This document shows positions 9,653-18,843 of a stretch of 64,000 bases of DNA, in pieces; the first letter of the stretch is position 1, and each line of letters begins with the position of its first letter. The DNA is taken from contig QIAM01000018.1 in NCBI GenBank assembly GCA_003225555.1, positions 1 through 64,000 on the forward strand. The letters run 5' to 3'. This DNA comes from Acidobacteriota bacterium. Lineage in GTDB: Bacteria; Acidobacteriota; Terriglobia; Terriglobales; Acidobacteriaceae. Both the position numbers and the translations under genes were made by a program. The notes beneath the pieces are model-generated. The model did no database searches, was not told where the DNA came from, and saw nothing but the letters and a program-made list of their open reading frames with translations.

Positions 9653-9979
9653 ATGAATATGCACTTATTATTGGCGCTACAAACCGGTGGCGGTGGCATG
9701 GGATGGCTGGGCATCGCCCCCCTCATCTTCATCTTCGGCATCTTTTACTTTCTGTTGATCCTGCCGCAGCAGCGCCGCCAGAAGAAGTGGCAGGCCATGC
9801 TCGATCAGGTCAAGACCGGCGACAAAGTGACAACCAGCGGCGGCTTACGGGGCACGATCATGGCTCTGAAGGATGATTCGGTTCACCTTCGCGTTCCTCC
9901 AAATAATCTGCTTCTGGAAGTAACCAAAGCTTCGATCGTGCAAGTGACGACCGCCGAGGAAGAGGTTAAGAGTAAGTAG
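9653..9979 (+). CDS. yajC: Sec translocon accessory protein YajC
   Basis: A 108-residue membrane protein with one N-terminal transmembrane helix (about 17-36, APLIFIFGIFYFLLILPQ) followed by the family signature QQRRQKKWQAMLDQVKTGDKV and a small beta domain (TTSGGLRGTIMAL). It associates with SecD and SecF. It lies 34 bases upstream of secD and is probably cotranscribed with it. Confidence 0.95.
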   Translation: MNMHLLLALQTGGGGMGWLGIAPLIFIFGIFYFLLILPQQRRQKKWQAMLDQVKTGDKVTTSGGLRGTIMALKDDSVHLRVPPNNLLLEVTKASIVQVTTAEEEVKSK

Positions 9980-10012
9980 CGCCCCAGAAATCATCCCGAC
10001 CAAGTTTTCGTC

Positions 10013-11629
10013 ATGAACAAGAATCTCTTATACAAATCGGTACTCATCATAGGAACGCTGATCGTTTTCCTGTACGGTATTTTCGGCATTCCAAAGAGCT
10101 TTTCTGGACAAGGTTTGCTCTCGGCCATGACCGAGCGCATCCACCTCGGCCTCGATCTGCGCGGCGGGACGCATCTGATCCTGCAGGTGCAGGTCAACGA
10201 TGCGGTGAAGGTCGACTCCGACAACGCCGCCGAAGTCCTCAAAGAGCAACTGAACAAGCGCAAAATTGCCTTTTCGGAAGTCTCCAAGCCCGATCCGGAC
10301 AACAATCCCGACCACATCGCGATCAAGGGCGTGCCCGCCAGTTCGCGCGGCGATCTGATGAGCATCGTGAACGAGCGCCTGCCCGAGTACGAAATCACGT
10401 CGGGCGCGAATGACTCCTGGAATCTCGCGATGAAGCCGCAAGCGCTAGCGGATCTGAAGAACCGGGCGGTGACGCAGGCGATTGAGACCATCCGAAACCG
10501 CATTGACGCTCTCGGTGTGAGCGAGCCGACGATCCAGGAGCATGGTCTCGGTCAGTACCAGATTCTGGTGCAGTTGCCTGGCGTCGACGATCCCGCGCGC
10601 GTGAAAGACATTATGCAGTCCACCGCCATGCTTGAGATCAAGCAGTCGTTGGGCGGGCCGTATCCCAGTGAGCAGGCTGCGCTTCAGGACAAGGGCGGAA
10701 TCCTGCCTCCCGATGCGATTCTGTTGCCCGGAAGCAACATGGCCCGGGCCGGAGACGAAGGGCAAGCTTGGTACCTGGTATCGCGAGTCTCAGCCGTAAG
10801 CGGAAAAGACCTGCGCGACGCCCAACCCAGTCGCGACCAGAACGGCCAGCCCAGCGTGAGCTTCACCCTCACAGGCGAAGGCGGCCAGCGCTTCTACAAC
10901 TTCACCACGGCGCACGTGAATGACAGCCTGGCGGTTGTGCTCGACAACAAGGTGCAGGAAGTAGCCAACATTAAAGAGCCGATTCGCGACCGAGGCGAAA
11001 TCAGCGGCGGCCGCATGAGCGAGCAGGCGTCGAAAGACTTGTCCATGATCCTGCGCTCGGGCGCGCTGCCGGCGGGTGTGAAGTACCTCGAAGAGAGAAC
11101 AGTTGGCCCGTCGCTGGGCGCGGATTCGATTCACGCTGGCGTGCGAGCGGCCGTGATCGGCATGCTAGCGGTACTGGTATTCATGCTGGTGTACTATCGC
11201 GGGGCTGGCGTCAATGCCGATGTGGCGCTGATACTGAACCTCATCATCCTCCTGGGATTCATGGGCTACTTCGGGGCAGTATTAACCTTGCCCGGAATTG
11301 CCGGAGTGATCCTCACCGTCGGCATGGGCGTGGATTCGAATGTGCTGATCTTCGAGCGCATTCGCGAAGAGTTGCGCAACGGCAAGACGCCGCCGTCCGC
11401 GGTCGATCAGGGCTTCAGCCACGCCTGGATTACGATCGTCGACACGCACGTAACGACTATCGTTTCGGCGGCGATTCTGTTCATCTTCGGCACGGGTCCG
11501 GTACGTGGATTTGCTACGACTCTGACGTTCGGTCTGCTGGCGAATCTGTTTACGGCAGTCTTCGTATCGCGCGTGATTTTTGATTACCTGCTGAGCCGCA
11601 AGCAGCGCGGGGAAGCGCTCAGTATTTAG
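10013..11629 (+). CDS. secD: Protein translocase subunit SecD
   Basis: 538 residues. Works with SecF to use the proton gradient to pull exported proteins through SecYEG on the periplasmic side. One N-terminal membrane helix, then the D1 motif GLDLRGGTHLILQV, a long periplasmic P1 region containing RNRIDALGVSEPTIQ and LVQLPG, and a C-terminal block of five helices with GMGVDSNVLIFERIREEL and the loop toward FGTGPVRGFA. Length and motif order are normal. It is separated from secF by about 160 bases that hold a palindromic repeat. Confidence 0.97.
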   Translation: MNKNLLYKSVLIIGTLIVFLYGIFGIPKSFSGQGLLSAMTERIHLGLDLRGGTHLILQVQVNDAVKVDSDNAAEVLKEQLNKRKIAFSEVSKPDPDNNPDHIAIKGVPASSRGDLMSIVNERLPEYEITSGANDSWNLAMKPQALADLKNRAVTQAIETIRNRIDALGVSEPTIQEHGLGQYQILVQLPGVDDPARVKDIMQSTAMLEIKQSLGGPYPSEQAALQDKGGILPPDAILLPGSNMARAGDEGQAWYLVSRVSAVSGKDLRDAQPSRDQNGQPSVSFTLTGEGGQRFYNFTTAHVNDSLAVVLDNKVQEVANIKEPIRDRGEISGGRMSEQASKDLSMILRSGALPAGVKYLEERTVGPSLGADSIHAGVRAAVIGMLAVLVFMLVYYRGAGVNADVALILNLIILLGFMGYFGAVLTLPGIAGVILTVGMGVDSNVLIFERIREELRNGKTPPSAVDQGFSHAWITIVDTHVTTIVSAAILFIFGTGPVRGFATTLTFGLLANLFTAVFVSRVIFDYLLSRKQRGEALSI

Positions 11630-11634
11630 CGGTT

Positions 11635-11732
11635 GTAGCGCCGCCGTCTCGGCGGCTGTCCGGCGGGCGTCCTAGCCCGCCGCTCCGAGGGCGAGACGCC
11701 CTCGGGGACAGCCGGCAAGATGACGGCGCTAC
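11635..11732. repeat. 98-bp palindromic element, family A copy 2
   Basis: Same structure and nearly the same sequence as 7669-7765: GTAGCGCCG at the left end and CGGCGCTAC at the right, with internal GGCTGTCC/GGACAGCC. It occupies most of the secD-secF gap and, if transcribed, would form a strong hairpin between the two genes, possibly setting their relative expression. Confidence 0.9.
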
Positions 11733-11788
11733 TCCGCGAGTGATCGGTAACATTGAAACGGCAAGTCCAATAAGGGGTTAGATAACAG

Positions 11789-12961
11789 GTGGAGTTCTTT
11801 CGCAATCCCAACATAGATTTTCTTGGCAAGAAATGGTACTTTCTCGCCTTCTCGCTGGTGTTCAGCGTCGCGGGCGTGCTTTCCATGTTGTTCTGGCATG
11901 GCATCCCGTGGGGCGTGGATTTTCGTGGCGGAACCCTCGTAACCGTCAAGTTTTCGCACACTCCGGACGAGAACGCGATTCGGGCCGCAATGGATCGCGT
12001 GGGACTGCACAATTTCAAAATCCAGCACTACGGACCGGCTGCTAACAACGAGGAGTTGATTGACCTCGACGTCCGTGAAACCAGCGAGCAGGCGCTCGAT
12101 CGCGGCAAGACCGAGATCATCAATGCGCTGCAAACCAATGCTCCAGCGGGCAAGCACGATCTCAACAACGCCAGCTCTTTGACAATCAAGAACTACCTGA
12201 TGGAGAAGGACCCTCTACACGTCGGTGCCGACGATCAGAAATACACGGCGCTGGCGCAGGCGATCGTGAATTTCCGCGATAAAGCGCAAGGCGGCGTGCT
12301 CACTGCGTTTGATCAGCTGAAAGGACCGGTCGATCCTACCGTCGTGGCCTCTTTGCAGGATGGATTTTTCCTCTCCGACTTCGGGGTGCGCGATGTCGCG
12401 ATTGTCGGCCCCCAGGTCGGCGGCCAATTGCGTAAACAGGCGGGCTTAGCCACCCTTTATTCCCTCGCCGGCATGCTGGTTTACCTGGGATTCCGATTTG
12501 AGTGGATTTACGGCCTCGCCGCTGTAGTGACCGTCTTTCACGACACGCTGATCACGGTAGGGGCATTTTCGCTGACCAATACCGAAATCTCGCTAACCGT
12601 GATCGCGGCCATTCTGACCCTGATTGGTTACTCTAATAACGACACTATCGTGGTATTTGACCGCATCCGGGAAAACATTAAACTCATGCGGCGGGAGAAA
12701 CTGTCGGAGATCGTCAATCGCAGCATCAATCAAACATTAAGCCGAACCATCTTGACAGCGGGCCTGACCTTCCTTACCGTACTGGCACTCTATTTATTTG
12801 GTGGCGAGGTGCTTCACGGGTTCAGCCTCGCACTCGTAATCGGCATCCTAATTGGAACGTATTCGTCGATCGCTATTGCGGCGCCGATTCTGGTGGCCTA
12901 CCAGGATTGGCGGATTGAGAAAGGCAAGCGTCCCATGGCCATGCCGGCAAAGGCTAAGTGA
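11789..12961 (+). CDS. secF: Protein translocase subunit SecF
   Basis: 390 residues with a GTG start (VEFFRNPNIDFLGKKWYF). Six membrane helices: the first near 17-37, then a periplasmic domain beginning WGVDFRGGTLV, and the C-terminal block with GYSNNDTIVVFDRIREN and LSRTILTAGLTFLTVLALYLFGG. The periplasmic domain is slightly longer than in E. coli because of the ASSLTIKNYLMEKD segment, as is usual in this lineage. Partner of SecD and YajC. Confidence 0.96.
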   Translation: MEFFRNPNIDFLGKKWYFLAFSLVFSVAGVLSMLFWHGIPWGVDFRGGTLVTVKFSHTPDENAIRAAMDRVGLHNFKIQHYGPAANNEELIDLDVRETSEQALDRGKTEIINALQTNAPAGKHDLNNASSLTIKNYLMEKDPLHVGADDQKYTALAQAIVNFRDKAQGGVLTAFDQLKGPVDPTVVASLQDGFFLSDFGVRDVAIVGPQVGGQLRKQAGLATLYSLAGMLVYLGFRFEWIYGLAAVVTVFHDTLITVGAFSLTNTEISLTVIAAILTLIGYSNNDTIVVFDRIRENIKLMRREKLSEIVNRSINQTLSRTILTAGLTFLTVLALYLFGGEVLHGFSLALVIGILIGTYSSIAIAAPILVAYQDWRIEKGKRPMAMPAKAK

Positions 12962-13139
12962 AATACCTGATGGCATTCGGGAATGCTTGTGTAAGCCTTA
13001 TCTTGTAGGCAGTTAAGCGGTTTTGTTGAAAACGCCCTGGCGCCTTGGGTAGCCGTCAAGGTGGCTGTAGATTCAGGGAGCAAAGAGGGAGCAGTCGGTG
13101 TCTAAGGGTCAGTAGGGTCTGATTGCAGGGAGAAACCTT

Positions 13140-13880
13140 ATGTTTGAAGACAGCCTTATAGAGTCCGGCGGCCGACTAAAGACCAAGCGAGGCCTGACCT
13201 CGCTGATCTCTTTCGTAATTCAGATTGGGATCATCTGCGTTATGATTCTGATCCCGTTGATCTTTACCGAAGCCTTGCCGAGAACTCAACTTATGACATT
13301 CCTGGTGGCGCCTCCTCCGCCACCTCCACCGCCACCACCAGCCGCAGCGCCAGTCAAGGTTGTGAAACAAATTCAGACCGATATCGTCAACGGCCAGCTG
13401 CGCACACCCACCAAGATTCCCCAAAAAGTACAGATGATCAAAGAAGAGGAAGCTCCTCCGCCGGTCATGGCATCCAGCGGCGTAGTCGGTGGCGTACCTG
13501 GCGGTGTGCCGGGTGGACAAATGGGCGGCGTAATTGGCGGCATCATCAGTTCCACGCCCGTGGCCGTGCCGCATGTGGCCACTCCGCAGCGCGTCCGCGT
13601 TTCCGCCGGTGTGACGAACGGCCTTCTGGTGAAGCGCGTTCAGCCACCGTACCCACCTCTGGCGCGGCAGGCTCGCATTCAGGGGACCGTTGTCCTTCAG
13701 GCGGAGATCAGCAAGACGGGTGACATTCAAAACCTCCGTCTGATCAGCGGCCATCCCATGCTGGCGCCCGCGGCCATCGAAGCTGTGAAGCAGTGGAAGT
13801 ACAAGCCGTACCTGCTGAACGGCGAACCGGTGGAAGTGGAAACGACGGTACAGGTGAACTTCACACTCGCCGGAGGCTAG
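13140..13880 (+). CDS. TonB-family energy transducer
   Basis: 246 residues. A cytoplasmic N-terminus, one membrane helix at about 22-45 (LISFVIQIGIICVMILIPLIF), a run of ten prolines near 58-67, a Gly/Val-rich spacer (VGGVPGGVPGG) and a C-terminal TonB domain (about 165-245) with PPYPPLARQARIQGTVVLQ and the final VETTVQVNF strand. It carries energy from the ExbB/ExbD motor encoded just downstream to outer-membrane receptors. No receptor gene is in the window. Confidence 0.93.
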   Translation: MFEDSLIESGGRLKTKRGLTSLISFVIQIGIICVMILIPLIFTEALPRTQLMTFLVAPPPPPPPPPPAAAPVKVVKQIQTDIVNGQLRTPTKIPQKVQMIKEEEAPPPVMASSGVVGGVPGGVPGGQMGGVIGGIISSTPVAVPHVATPQRVRVSAGVTNGLLVKRVQPPYPPLARQARIQGTVVLQAEISKTGDIQNLRLISGHPMLAPAAIEAVKQWKYKPYLLNGEPVEVETTVQVNFTLAGG

Positions 13881-14190
13881 ACTCCCGCGAGCTTTAAGCA
13901 TTCTGAGTGCAGGACGTTGTGTGTTTTGACCCTCCCCTCCCACCGGAAACGGCGGCCGGGGAGAGGATGTTTCAAAAGCGCCCGGACAAGGCCGCCGTAC
14001 CAAACCGATCTTAGCGATCGATTTCAAGGGTATGCCGAAGCTGGGTTTGCGCTGGAATCGCCAGCGCTGCGAACAAAATCCGTGCCTACAGTTTTTTGGC
14101 AAGGCGCATCAAAGTTCCGGCAATCAGGTTCCAAATTTCAGCACAGATCCAAACGTTTCAGGTCCAAGTTCAGAGGAGGGAAAGCAACTC
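13881..14190. other. Intergenic region tonB to exbB
   Basis: About 310 bases without a supported gene. An open frame runs through part of it in phase with exbB but has no ribosome site and no conserved wording. I see no strong terminator; the exbB ribosome site GAGGAGGG lies at its right end (about 14174-14181). Confidence 0.6.
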
Positions 14191-14949
14191 ATGGTCGCAA
14201 ACATTGCAGGAGTTATTCTCAGCCACGTTCCTGCCGTAGCCGCCTGGATGATCCAGGAAGGCGGCGGCATGCCTACGGACCCGCTCGGTCTATGGAAGCA
14301 GATGGGCTGGGTAGCCCGGACCGTAGTCGTCATTCTGTTCATCATGTCAGGGTGGTCGATCGGCGTGATGATTGACCGCTGGATGGCATACAACGCCGCT
14401 CGCAAACAGTCCCGTGCATTTGCTCCTGCCGTGGCGGGAGCTCTCCGCGACGGCCGCATCGACGAAGCCATCAAGGTCGCCGAGCGCAACAAGAAGAGCC
14501 ATCTGGCCAAGGTTGTGACCGCTGGCCTGATGGAATTCAGGGCTCATCAGGACGCCCCGGGCTCAATCCCCGGCGAAACCATTGAAGCCTCCAAGCGCGC
14601 CCTGGAGCGCACCGAAGCCATTGTCCACGCCGAATTGAAGCGCGGACTGGGCGGCTTGGCCACCATCGGCTCGACCGCTCCCTTCGTGGGACTGTTCGGA
14701 ACGGTGATGGGCATTTTGAACGCGTTCACGGGCATCGCCAACACCAAGGCTACCGGTCTGACCGCCGTTGCTGGCGGCATCGCGGAAGCGCTGGTCACGA
14801 CGGCGATCGGGCTGCTCGTCGCCATTCCCGCCGTGATGATGTTCAACTATCTGACTGGCCGCGTGGAAGCGTTTGACGTGGAAATGGACAACTCGTCAAG
14901 CGAACTGATCGACTACTTCCTCAAGCGGCGTGAAGTGCGCCGGTCCTAA
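14191..14949 (+). CDS. exbB: MotA/TolQ/ExbB proton channel protein
   Basis: 252 residues beginning MVANIAGV, chosen because GAGGAGGG lies about ten bases upstream; a longer in-frame reading from 14032 lacks support. Three membrane helices: near 45-63 (TVVVILFIMSGWSIGVMI), then the typical pair around GLGGLATIGSTAPFVGLFGTVMGI and ALVTTAIGLLVAIPAVMMFNYL. These are the TolQ/ExbB pore helices. With the two ExbD proteins it forms the proton-driven motor for TonB. Confidence 0.94.
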   Translation: MVANIAGVILSHVPAVAAWMIQEGGGMPTDPLGLWKQMGWVARTVVVILFIMSGWSIGVMIDRWMAYNAARKQSRAFAPAVAGALRDGRIDEAIKVAERNKKSHLAKVVTAGLMEFRAHQDAPGSIPGETIEASKRALERTEAIVHAELKRGLGGLATIGSTAPFVGLFGTVMGILNAFTGIANTKATGLTAVAGGIAEALVTTAIGLLVAIPAVMMFNYLTGRVEAFDVEMDNSSSELIDYFLKRREVRRS

Positions 14950-15066
14950 ATAGGATCCGGATGACACCGAACGATTTCTGCCTGAGTTGCTGGTCCGGCG
15001 CTGGGATTCCCGGCGCCGGGCTTTCCCGCTCCCGGTAGAATCATCGGCTGTAGGAGATATCAAGCT

Positions 15067-15528
15067 ATGCCACTAGCACTGCGAAACGAAGGAGCCAAGA
15101 TCAGCTCCGACATCAACGTCACGCCCATGGTGGACGTGATGTTGGTGCTGCTGATCATCTTCATGGTGGTCACGCCCATGTTGCAGCACGGCGTGAGCGT
15201 CGACCTGGCCAAGGTCAACAGTCCGGAGCAGATGCCGGACGCGGACAAGGAAGACGCGCTGCTGGTTTCCGTCACCCGGGACGGGCAGGTCTATTTCGGC
15301 TCGGACCAGATCTCGGTCGACAATTTGACCAACAAGGTGAAGGATCGCCTGGCCAACAAGCCGGACAAGCGCGTTTACGTGAAGGCCGATATGCGGGCCC
15401 GGTTCGGCGGCGTAGTGCAAGTCGTCGACGCGGTGCGAGCCGCCGGCGTTGACGATCTGGGCTTGCTCACCGAACAGAGGAAAACTACTCCAACCACGCC
15501 GCCAGCGCCAGCGGCGAGCGGCCAATAG
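15067..15528 (+). CDS. exbD: Biopolymer transport protein ExbD/TolR, first copy
   Basis: 153 residues. One N-terminal membrane helix carrying the family motif INVTPMVDVMLVLLIIFMVV, with the proton-conducting aspartate in PMVD, then a periplasmic domain ending AGVDDLGLLTEQ. Lies 117 bases after exbB and 12 bases before a second exbD, so all three should be cotranscribed. Confidence 0.94.
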   Translation: MPLALRNEGAKISSDINVTPMVDVMLVLLIIFMVVTPMLQHGVSVDLAKVNSPEQMPDADKEDALLVSVTRDGQVYFGSDQISVDNLTNKVKDRLANKPDKRVYVKADMRARFGGVVQVVDAVRAAGVDDLGLLTEQRKTTPTTPPAPAASGQ

Positions 15529-15540
15529 AGGAGAACGACC

Positions 15541-15981
15541 ATGGGTATGGCAGTTGGCCCGAGCGGAGGCCAAAACGCGAATATTAACGTGACGCCGCTC
15601 ATCGACGTGTTGCTGGTGTTGCTGATCATCTTCATGGTGATCTCGCCAGTGACACCTAAAGGATTGGATGCGCTGGTTCCCCAGCCGCCTCCGCCCAACG
15701 CCCCCAAGAATCAGGCTCCTGACCGAACCATCGTTGTGCAGTTGATCGATCGTGGTGCGGGTCAGGATCCGGGCGTAAAAATCAACAATGAAGATGCGAC
15801 CTGGGACAATCTTCAAGGCCGCCTGACCGATATTTACAAATCGCGCGCGGAGAAGGTCATGTTCGTGAAGGGCGATGATGCCATCCCCTTTGCTAACGTT
15901 GCGAACGTGATTGACATTGCTCACGCCGCCGGAGTGGACAAGGTCGGTCTCATTACCGCGAAGATCGAAGCCGGCGGCTAG
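15541..15981 (+). CDS. exbD: Biopolymer transport protein ExbD/TolR, second copy
   Basis: 146 residues, a diverged paralogue of the upstream ExbD. It shares NVTPLIDVLLVLLIIFMVI and ends AGVDKVGLITAKIE. The ribosome site GAGGAG lies about nine bases before the ATG. Paired ExbD genes probably give a hetero-oligomeric plug in the motor; this is an inference from the tandem arrangement. Confidence 0.94.
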   Translation: MGMAVGPSGGQNANINVTPLIDVLLVLLIIFMVISPVTPKGLDALVPQPPPPNAPKNQAPDRTIVVQLIDRGAGQDPGVKINNEDATWDNLQGRLTDIYKSRAEKVMFVKGDDAIPFANVANVIDIAHAAGVDKVGLITAKIEAGG

Positions 15982-16028
15982 AGCCGTCTCGCTGGCAAGC
16001 CCGGAAGGTGCGTTTTCGCTTTTGGCCC

Positions 16029-16055
16029 GGCACGGGAGGAGCCTCTTCCCGTGCC
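16029..16055 (+). other. Stem-loop between exbD2 and TPR gene
   Basis: GGCACGGGA pairs perfectly with TCCCGTGCC across a nine-base loop. It is not followed by a T tract, so it is not a classical terminator; it may attenuate or protect the transcript. Confidence 0.5.
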
Positions 16056-16126
16056 CTCGCGGCCCGCGCTTGTCAATCCGCTGTCTCTGGGCCTAGGATG
16101 CTGTGGCAAGGGAGACTTATACCGCA

Positions 16127-16966
16127 ATGAATAAGAATCTGAAACTGCTCACGCTGGCAGCAGTGGCGCTGGCACTCGTTTGCTCTGTGGGCTGCGACAA
16201 GCTGCGCGCCCGCGATCAACTCAACAAAGGCGTGGAGTCTTACAAGAACTCCCACTTCGAACAAGCCATCGATCATTTCCAGCAGGCCGTTCAGCTGGAT
16301 TCGAGCCTGACCAACGCGCGTATGTATCTGGCGACAGCCTACGTGTCCCTGTACATTCCGGGCGTGGATTCACCCGACAACATTCGCAACGCGCAGCAGG
16401 CCATCGATCAGTATCAGAAGGTGTTGGACGACAAGCCGTCGCGCGAGCAGAAGGTGAATAGCGCGAAGGGCATCGCCTACCTGTACCTGAACATGAAGAA
16501 GTTCGACGACGCCAAGAAGCACTATCGCATGGCGTCGGATGTGGACCCCAACGATGCCGAGCCCTATTACTCGGTGGGCGTCATCGACTGGACCGCAAGC
16601 TACCAGCCCCGCATGGAAGAACGCGCCAAACTGGGCCTGAAGCCGGAGCAGAACCTGAATCCCAAAAACAAAGATGAGAAGAAGGTCTGCGACGAACTGA
16701 AAGCCAAGAACATGGCGGTCATCCAGGAAGGCATCGACAGCCTCAACAAAGCTCTTCAGTTGCGCGCTGATTACGACGACGCGATGGCATACATGAATCT
16801 CATGTACCGCGAGAAGGCGGACGTAGAATGCGATGACCTTTCTGCTCGCGCCGAAGATCTGAAGACCGCGGACCACTGGGTGGATGAAACCCTGCGAGTC
16901 AAGAAAGAGAAGGCAGACAAAGCCGCACAGAATCCGGGCGGCATCACGGTGGACCAGCCTAAGTAG
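16127..16966 (+). CDS. TPR-repeat probable lipoprotein
   Basis: 279 residues. A signal peptide MNKNLKLLTLAAVALALVCS precedes VGC, a plausible though imperfect lipobox (serine at -3). The mature part has TPR units: LNKGVESYKNSHFEQAIDHF, QYQKVLDDKPSREQK and FDDAKKHYRMASDVDPNDAE. ATG 16127 is chosen over an earlier TTG because a GGGAG sequence and a typical signal peptide support it. Its place directly after the TonB-ExbB-ExbD set suggests that it helps this trans-envelope machine; a specific role is unknown. Confidence 0.88.
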   Translation: MNKNLKLLTLAAVALALVCSVGCDKLRARDQLNKGVESYKNSHFEQAIDHFQQAVQLDSSLTNARMYLATAYVSLYIPGVDSPDNIRNAQQAIDQYQKVLDDKPSREQKVNSAKGIAYLYLNMKKFDDAKKHYRMASDVDPNDAEPYYSVGVIDWTASYQPRMEERAKLGLKPEQNLNPKNKDEKKVCDELKAKNMAVIQEGIDSLNKALQLRADYDDAMAYMNLMYREKADVECDDLSARAEDLKTADHWVDETLRVKKEKADKAAQNPGGITVDQPK

Positions 16967-16975
16967 ACGGCATAC

Positions 16976-18658
16976 TCATTGCGAGCCAGATCCGCGCGAC
17001 GTTGCGGCGTCTGCGCTCACAGCCAGCTGGCACAAAAAGATATTTTCTCCAAACCTCCGCGGCTGGGAACAGCCGAATTGGCGGAGTTCCGCACTCAGAG
17101 CCGGCGTCGAGTCGGTGATCCATCCCGCGCTAAACAGCCAGATCTTGCTTCCCGCAGGCAAGCCGTAGGTTTCCCTGATCGTGGCTAACTCGCTGGGCAA
17201 GTCGTCGGCATAGAACTTCCATTGCTGTGGACGCGCGGCGATGACCGTGTACGCACCGCAATCCGTTCTCGAAAAGGTCTGGTAAGGCGGAAAGACCTGC
17301 ACGACACCGTGCCCGCAGGCGTAATAGCCGAGCAACAGCCCACTCTCATAGTCGGAAAAGATCACCGAAGCCGGCGGGGCGGAGTGCCTTAGAGCCTCCA
17401 TCGCAGCCCCCATCAGCGCGCGAGAGTGGTTTCTCGCGCGAATGAGCGGCGGTGGCGCGGGAAAGAAATTGCAGACAGCCAGCGCGGCAAAGATGACAAA
17501 TAACCTGACCCAAGGCCGACGAGGCCTCCCTGCCGCCAGCCCAATGCAGATGCCGGTCACAGCGAATAGCGCCAGGAACACATTGTGGCGCGTACCGCCA
17601 TAGGGATACAGTCCGGCGACTGCGACACCGCAGTTGATCGCAAATGGCAAGGCGATCAGCAGGCCTAGTTCGCGCGGCGTGGGACCGTGTTGGTTCCCAG
17701 GTCGTTTCCCGCGCAGCAGGGAAACGATGCCGGCCAGAAAAACAAGCAGCGCCAGTGTTCCAAACAGGCCGTGGCTGAACAGAAAGGTAAAGACGCGCAC
17801 GGTTTGCCAGATGACGAAGACCGCAAGACTGTTCTCGCCGGGATGGTAAATCGATCGGCGGAGCCAGGTCTCGGCGATGCTCTGATCCATCCCCGTTTCT
17901 TTTAGCTGGGCGACATGAGTGACGAGGAAGTATGCAATTAGAATCAGTGCTCCAACCTGGCCGCAGATCCAGGCCGCCAGCAAGCGAGGATTCCTGCCAA
18001 AAGGATAGAGCCGCACAAGCATGTAGACACCCATGGTGAAAGCGAAGATGAGCGAAGAATAGTGAGTGAGAAGAGCGCCACAGAGCGACAGAGAGAACAG
18101 AATCATGAATCGGAGAGAATTCTCGCGAAGAGCGCGCTCGGAAAAATAAAGGCAGCATGCCATGAAAAAAAGCAAAAGCGCATACTGGCGAACTTCCGCT
18201 GATAACCCGATCAACGACGGAGCGAGCGCAAAGAGCACCAAACCGACGGCAGCCGTTGAGCGATCCGTCACCAGCTTGAGCCACTGATAGGCAATCCAGC
18301 AACCGCCGGTTCCCGCTATCACCGATGGCATGCGCAGCATCACTTCCGACTGCCCGAGCGATCGCCAGTAGTAGAGAACCAGAATCAGCAAGGGAGGGTG
18401 AGCATTCGTCAACGCCGCTTTGTATGCCAGACTCAGTGACGATTGGGTGGCCAGCAGATTGTGCAGCACCTCGTCAGGGTTGAGAAAAAATCGCCACGCC
18501 TCCGTCAGCCTTGCGACAAGGCCGACGGCGATCACCAGCAGCGCCAGGGCTCTCTCTGAGGCTATGAAGGACGCTACACGATTCGGACTCCCGGGCGCTT
18601 CTGGCTGACGGTTGGCGCTTGCTTGCGCCGGGGACACACGGGTGTCGGATGGGAGCAT
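16976..18658 (-). CDS. GT-C membrane glycosyltransferase (ArnT/PMT-like)
   Basis: 560 residues with about ten hydrophobic helices. The first loop holds FFLNPDEVLHNLLA, with an acidic pair where GT-C enzymes bind the lipid-phosphate sugar donor, followed by NAHPPLLILVLYYWRSLG, the usual second-loop wording. Enzymes of this class move a sugar from an undecaprenyl-type carrier to a lipid or protein in the periplasm. Donor and acceptor cannot be predicted. It is divergent from the next glycosyltransferase, about 185 bases away. Confidence 0.85.
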   Translation of the reverse strand: MLPSDTRVSPAQASANRQPEAPGSPNRVASFIASERALALLVIAVGLVARLTEAWRFFLNPDEVLHNLLATQSSLSLAYKAALTNAHPPLLILVLYYWRSLGQSEVMLRMPSVIAGTGGCWIAYQWLKLVTDRSTAAVGLVLFALAPSLIGLSAEVRQYALLLFFMACCLYFSERALRENSLRFMILFSLSLCGALLTHYSSLIFAFTMGVYMLVRLYPFGRNPRLLAAWICGQVGALILIAYFLVTHVAQLKETGMDQSIAETWLRRSIYHPGENSLAVFVIWQTVRVFTFLFSHGLFGTLALLVFLAGIVSLLRGKRPGNQHGPTPRELGLLIALPFAINCGVAVAGLYPYGGTRHNVFLALFAVTGICIGLAAGRPRRPWVRLFVIFAALAVCNFFPAPPPLIRARNHSRALMGAAMEALRHSAPPASVIFSDYESGLLLGYYACGHGVVQVFPPYQTFSRTDCGAYTVIAARPQQWKFYADDLPSELATIRETYGLPAGSKIWLFSAGWITDSTPALSAELRQFGCSQPRRFGENIFLCQLAVSADAATSRGSGSQ

Positions 18659-18843
18659 GCTCAGTGTATTCGACTCCGGAGTCCGGGAACTTGCAATTAA
18701 TACTATACTGACGCCGACCTGCTTTCATGACTTGCTTTTCCTGACCGCAGCGGCCTCGAATTCGACAAGCAGCACAGTTCCGGTCCAATTGCTCTCGATA
18801 CAATGCAATCTTCTGGGAATCAAAAATTCTGGCTGACCCATCC

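Noticed and set aside
7669..11732. Possible CRISPR array from the repeated palindromes
   Set aside because: Copies are kilobases apart and not separated by regular spacers; no cas genes are present.
13176..14102. Minus-strand open frame of 308 codons
   Set aside because: Lies antisense to the tonB gene; the His/Arg/Trp runs come from the complement of the proline codons.
17346..18302. Minus-strand second frame of 318 codons within the glycosyltransferase
   Set aside because: Shifted-frame shadow of the 560-residue enzyme, with no membrane pattern of its own.
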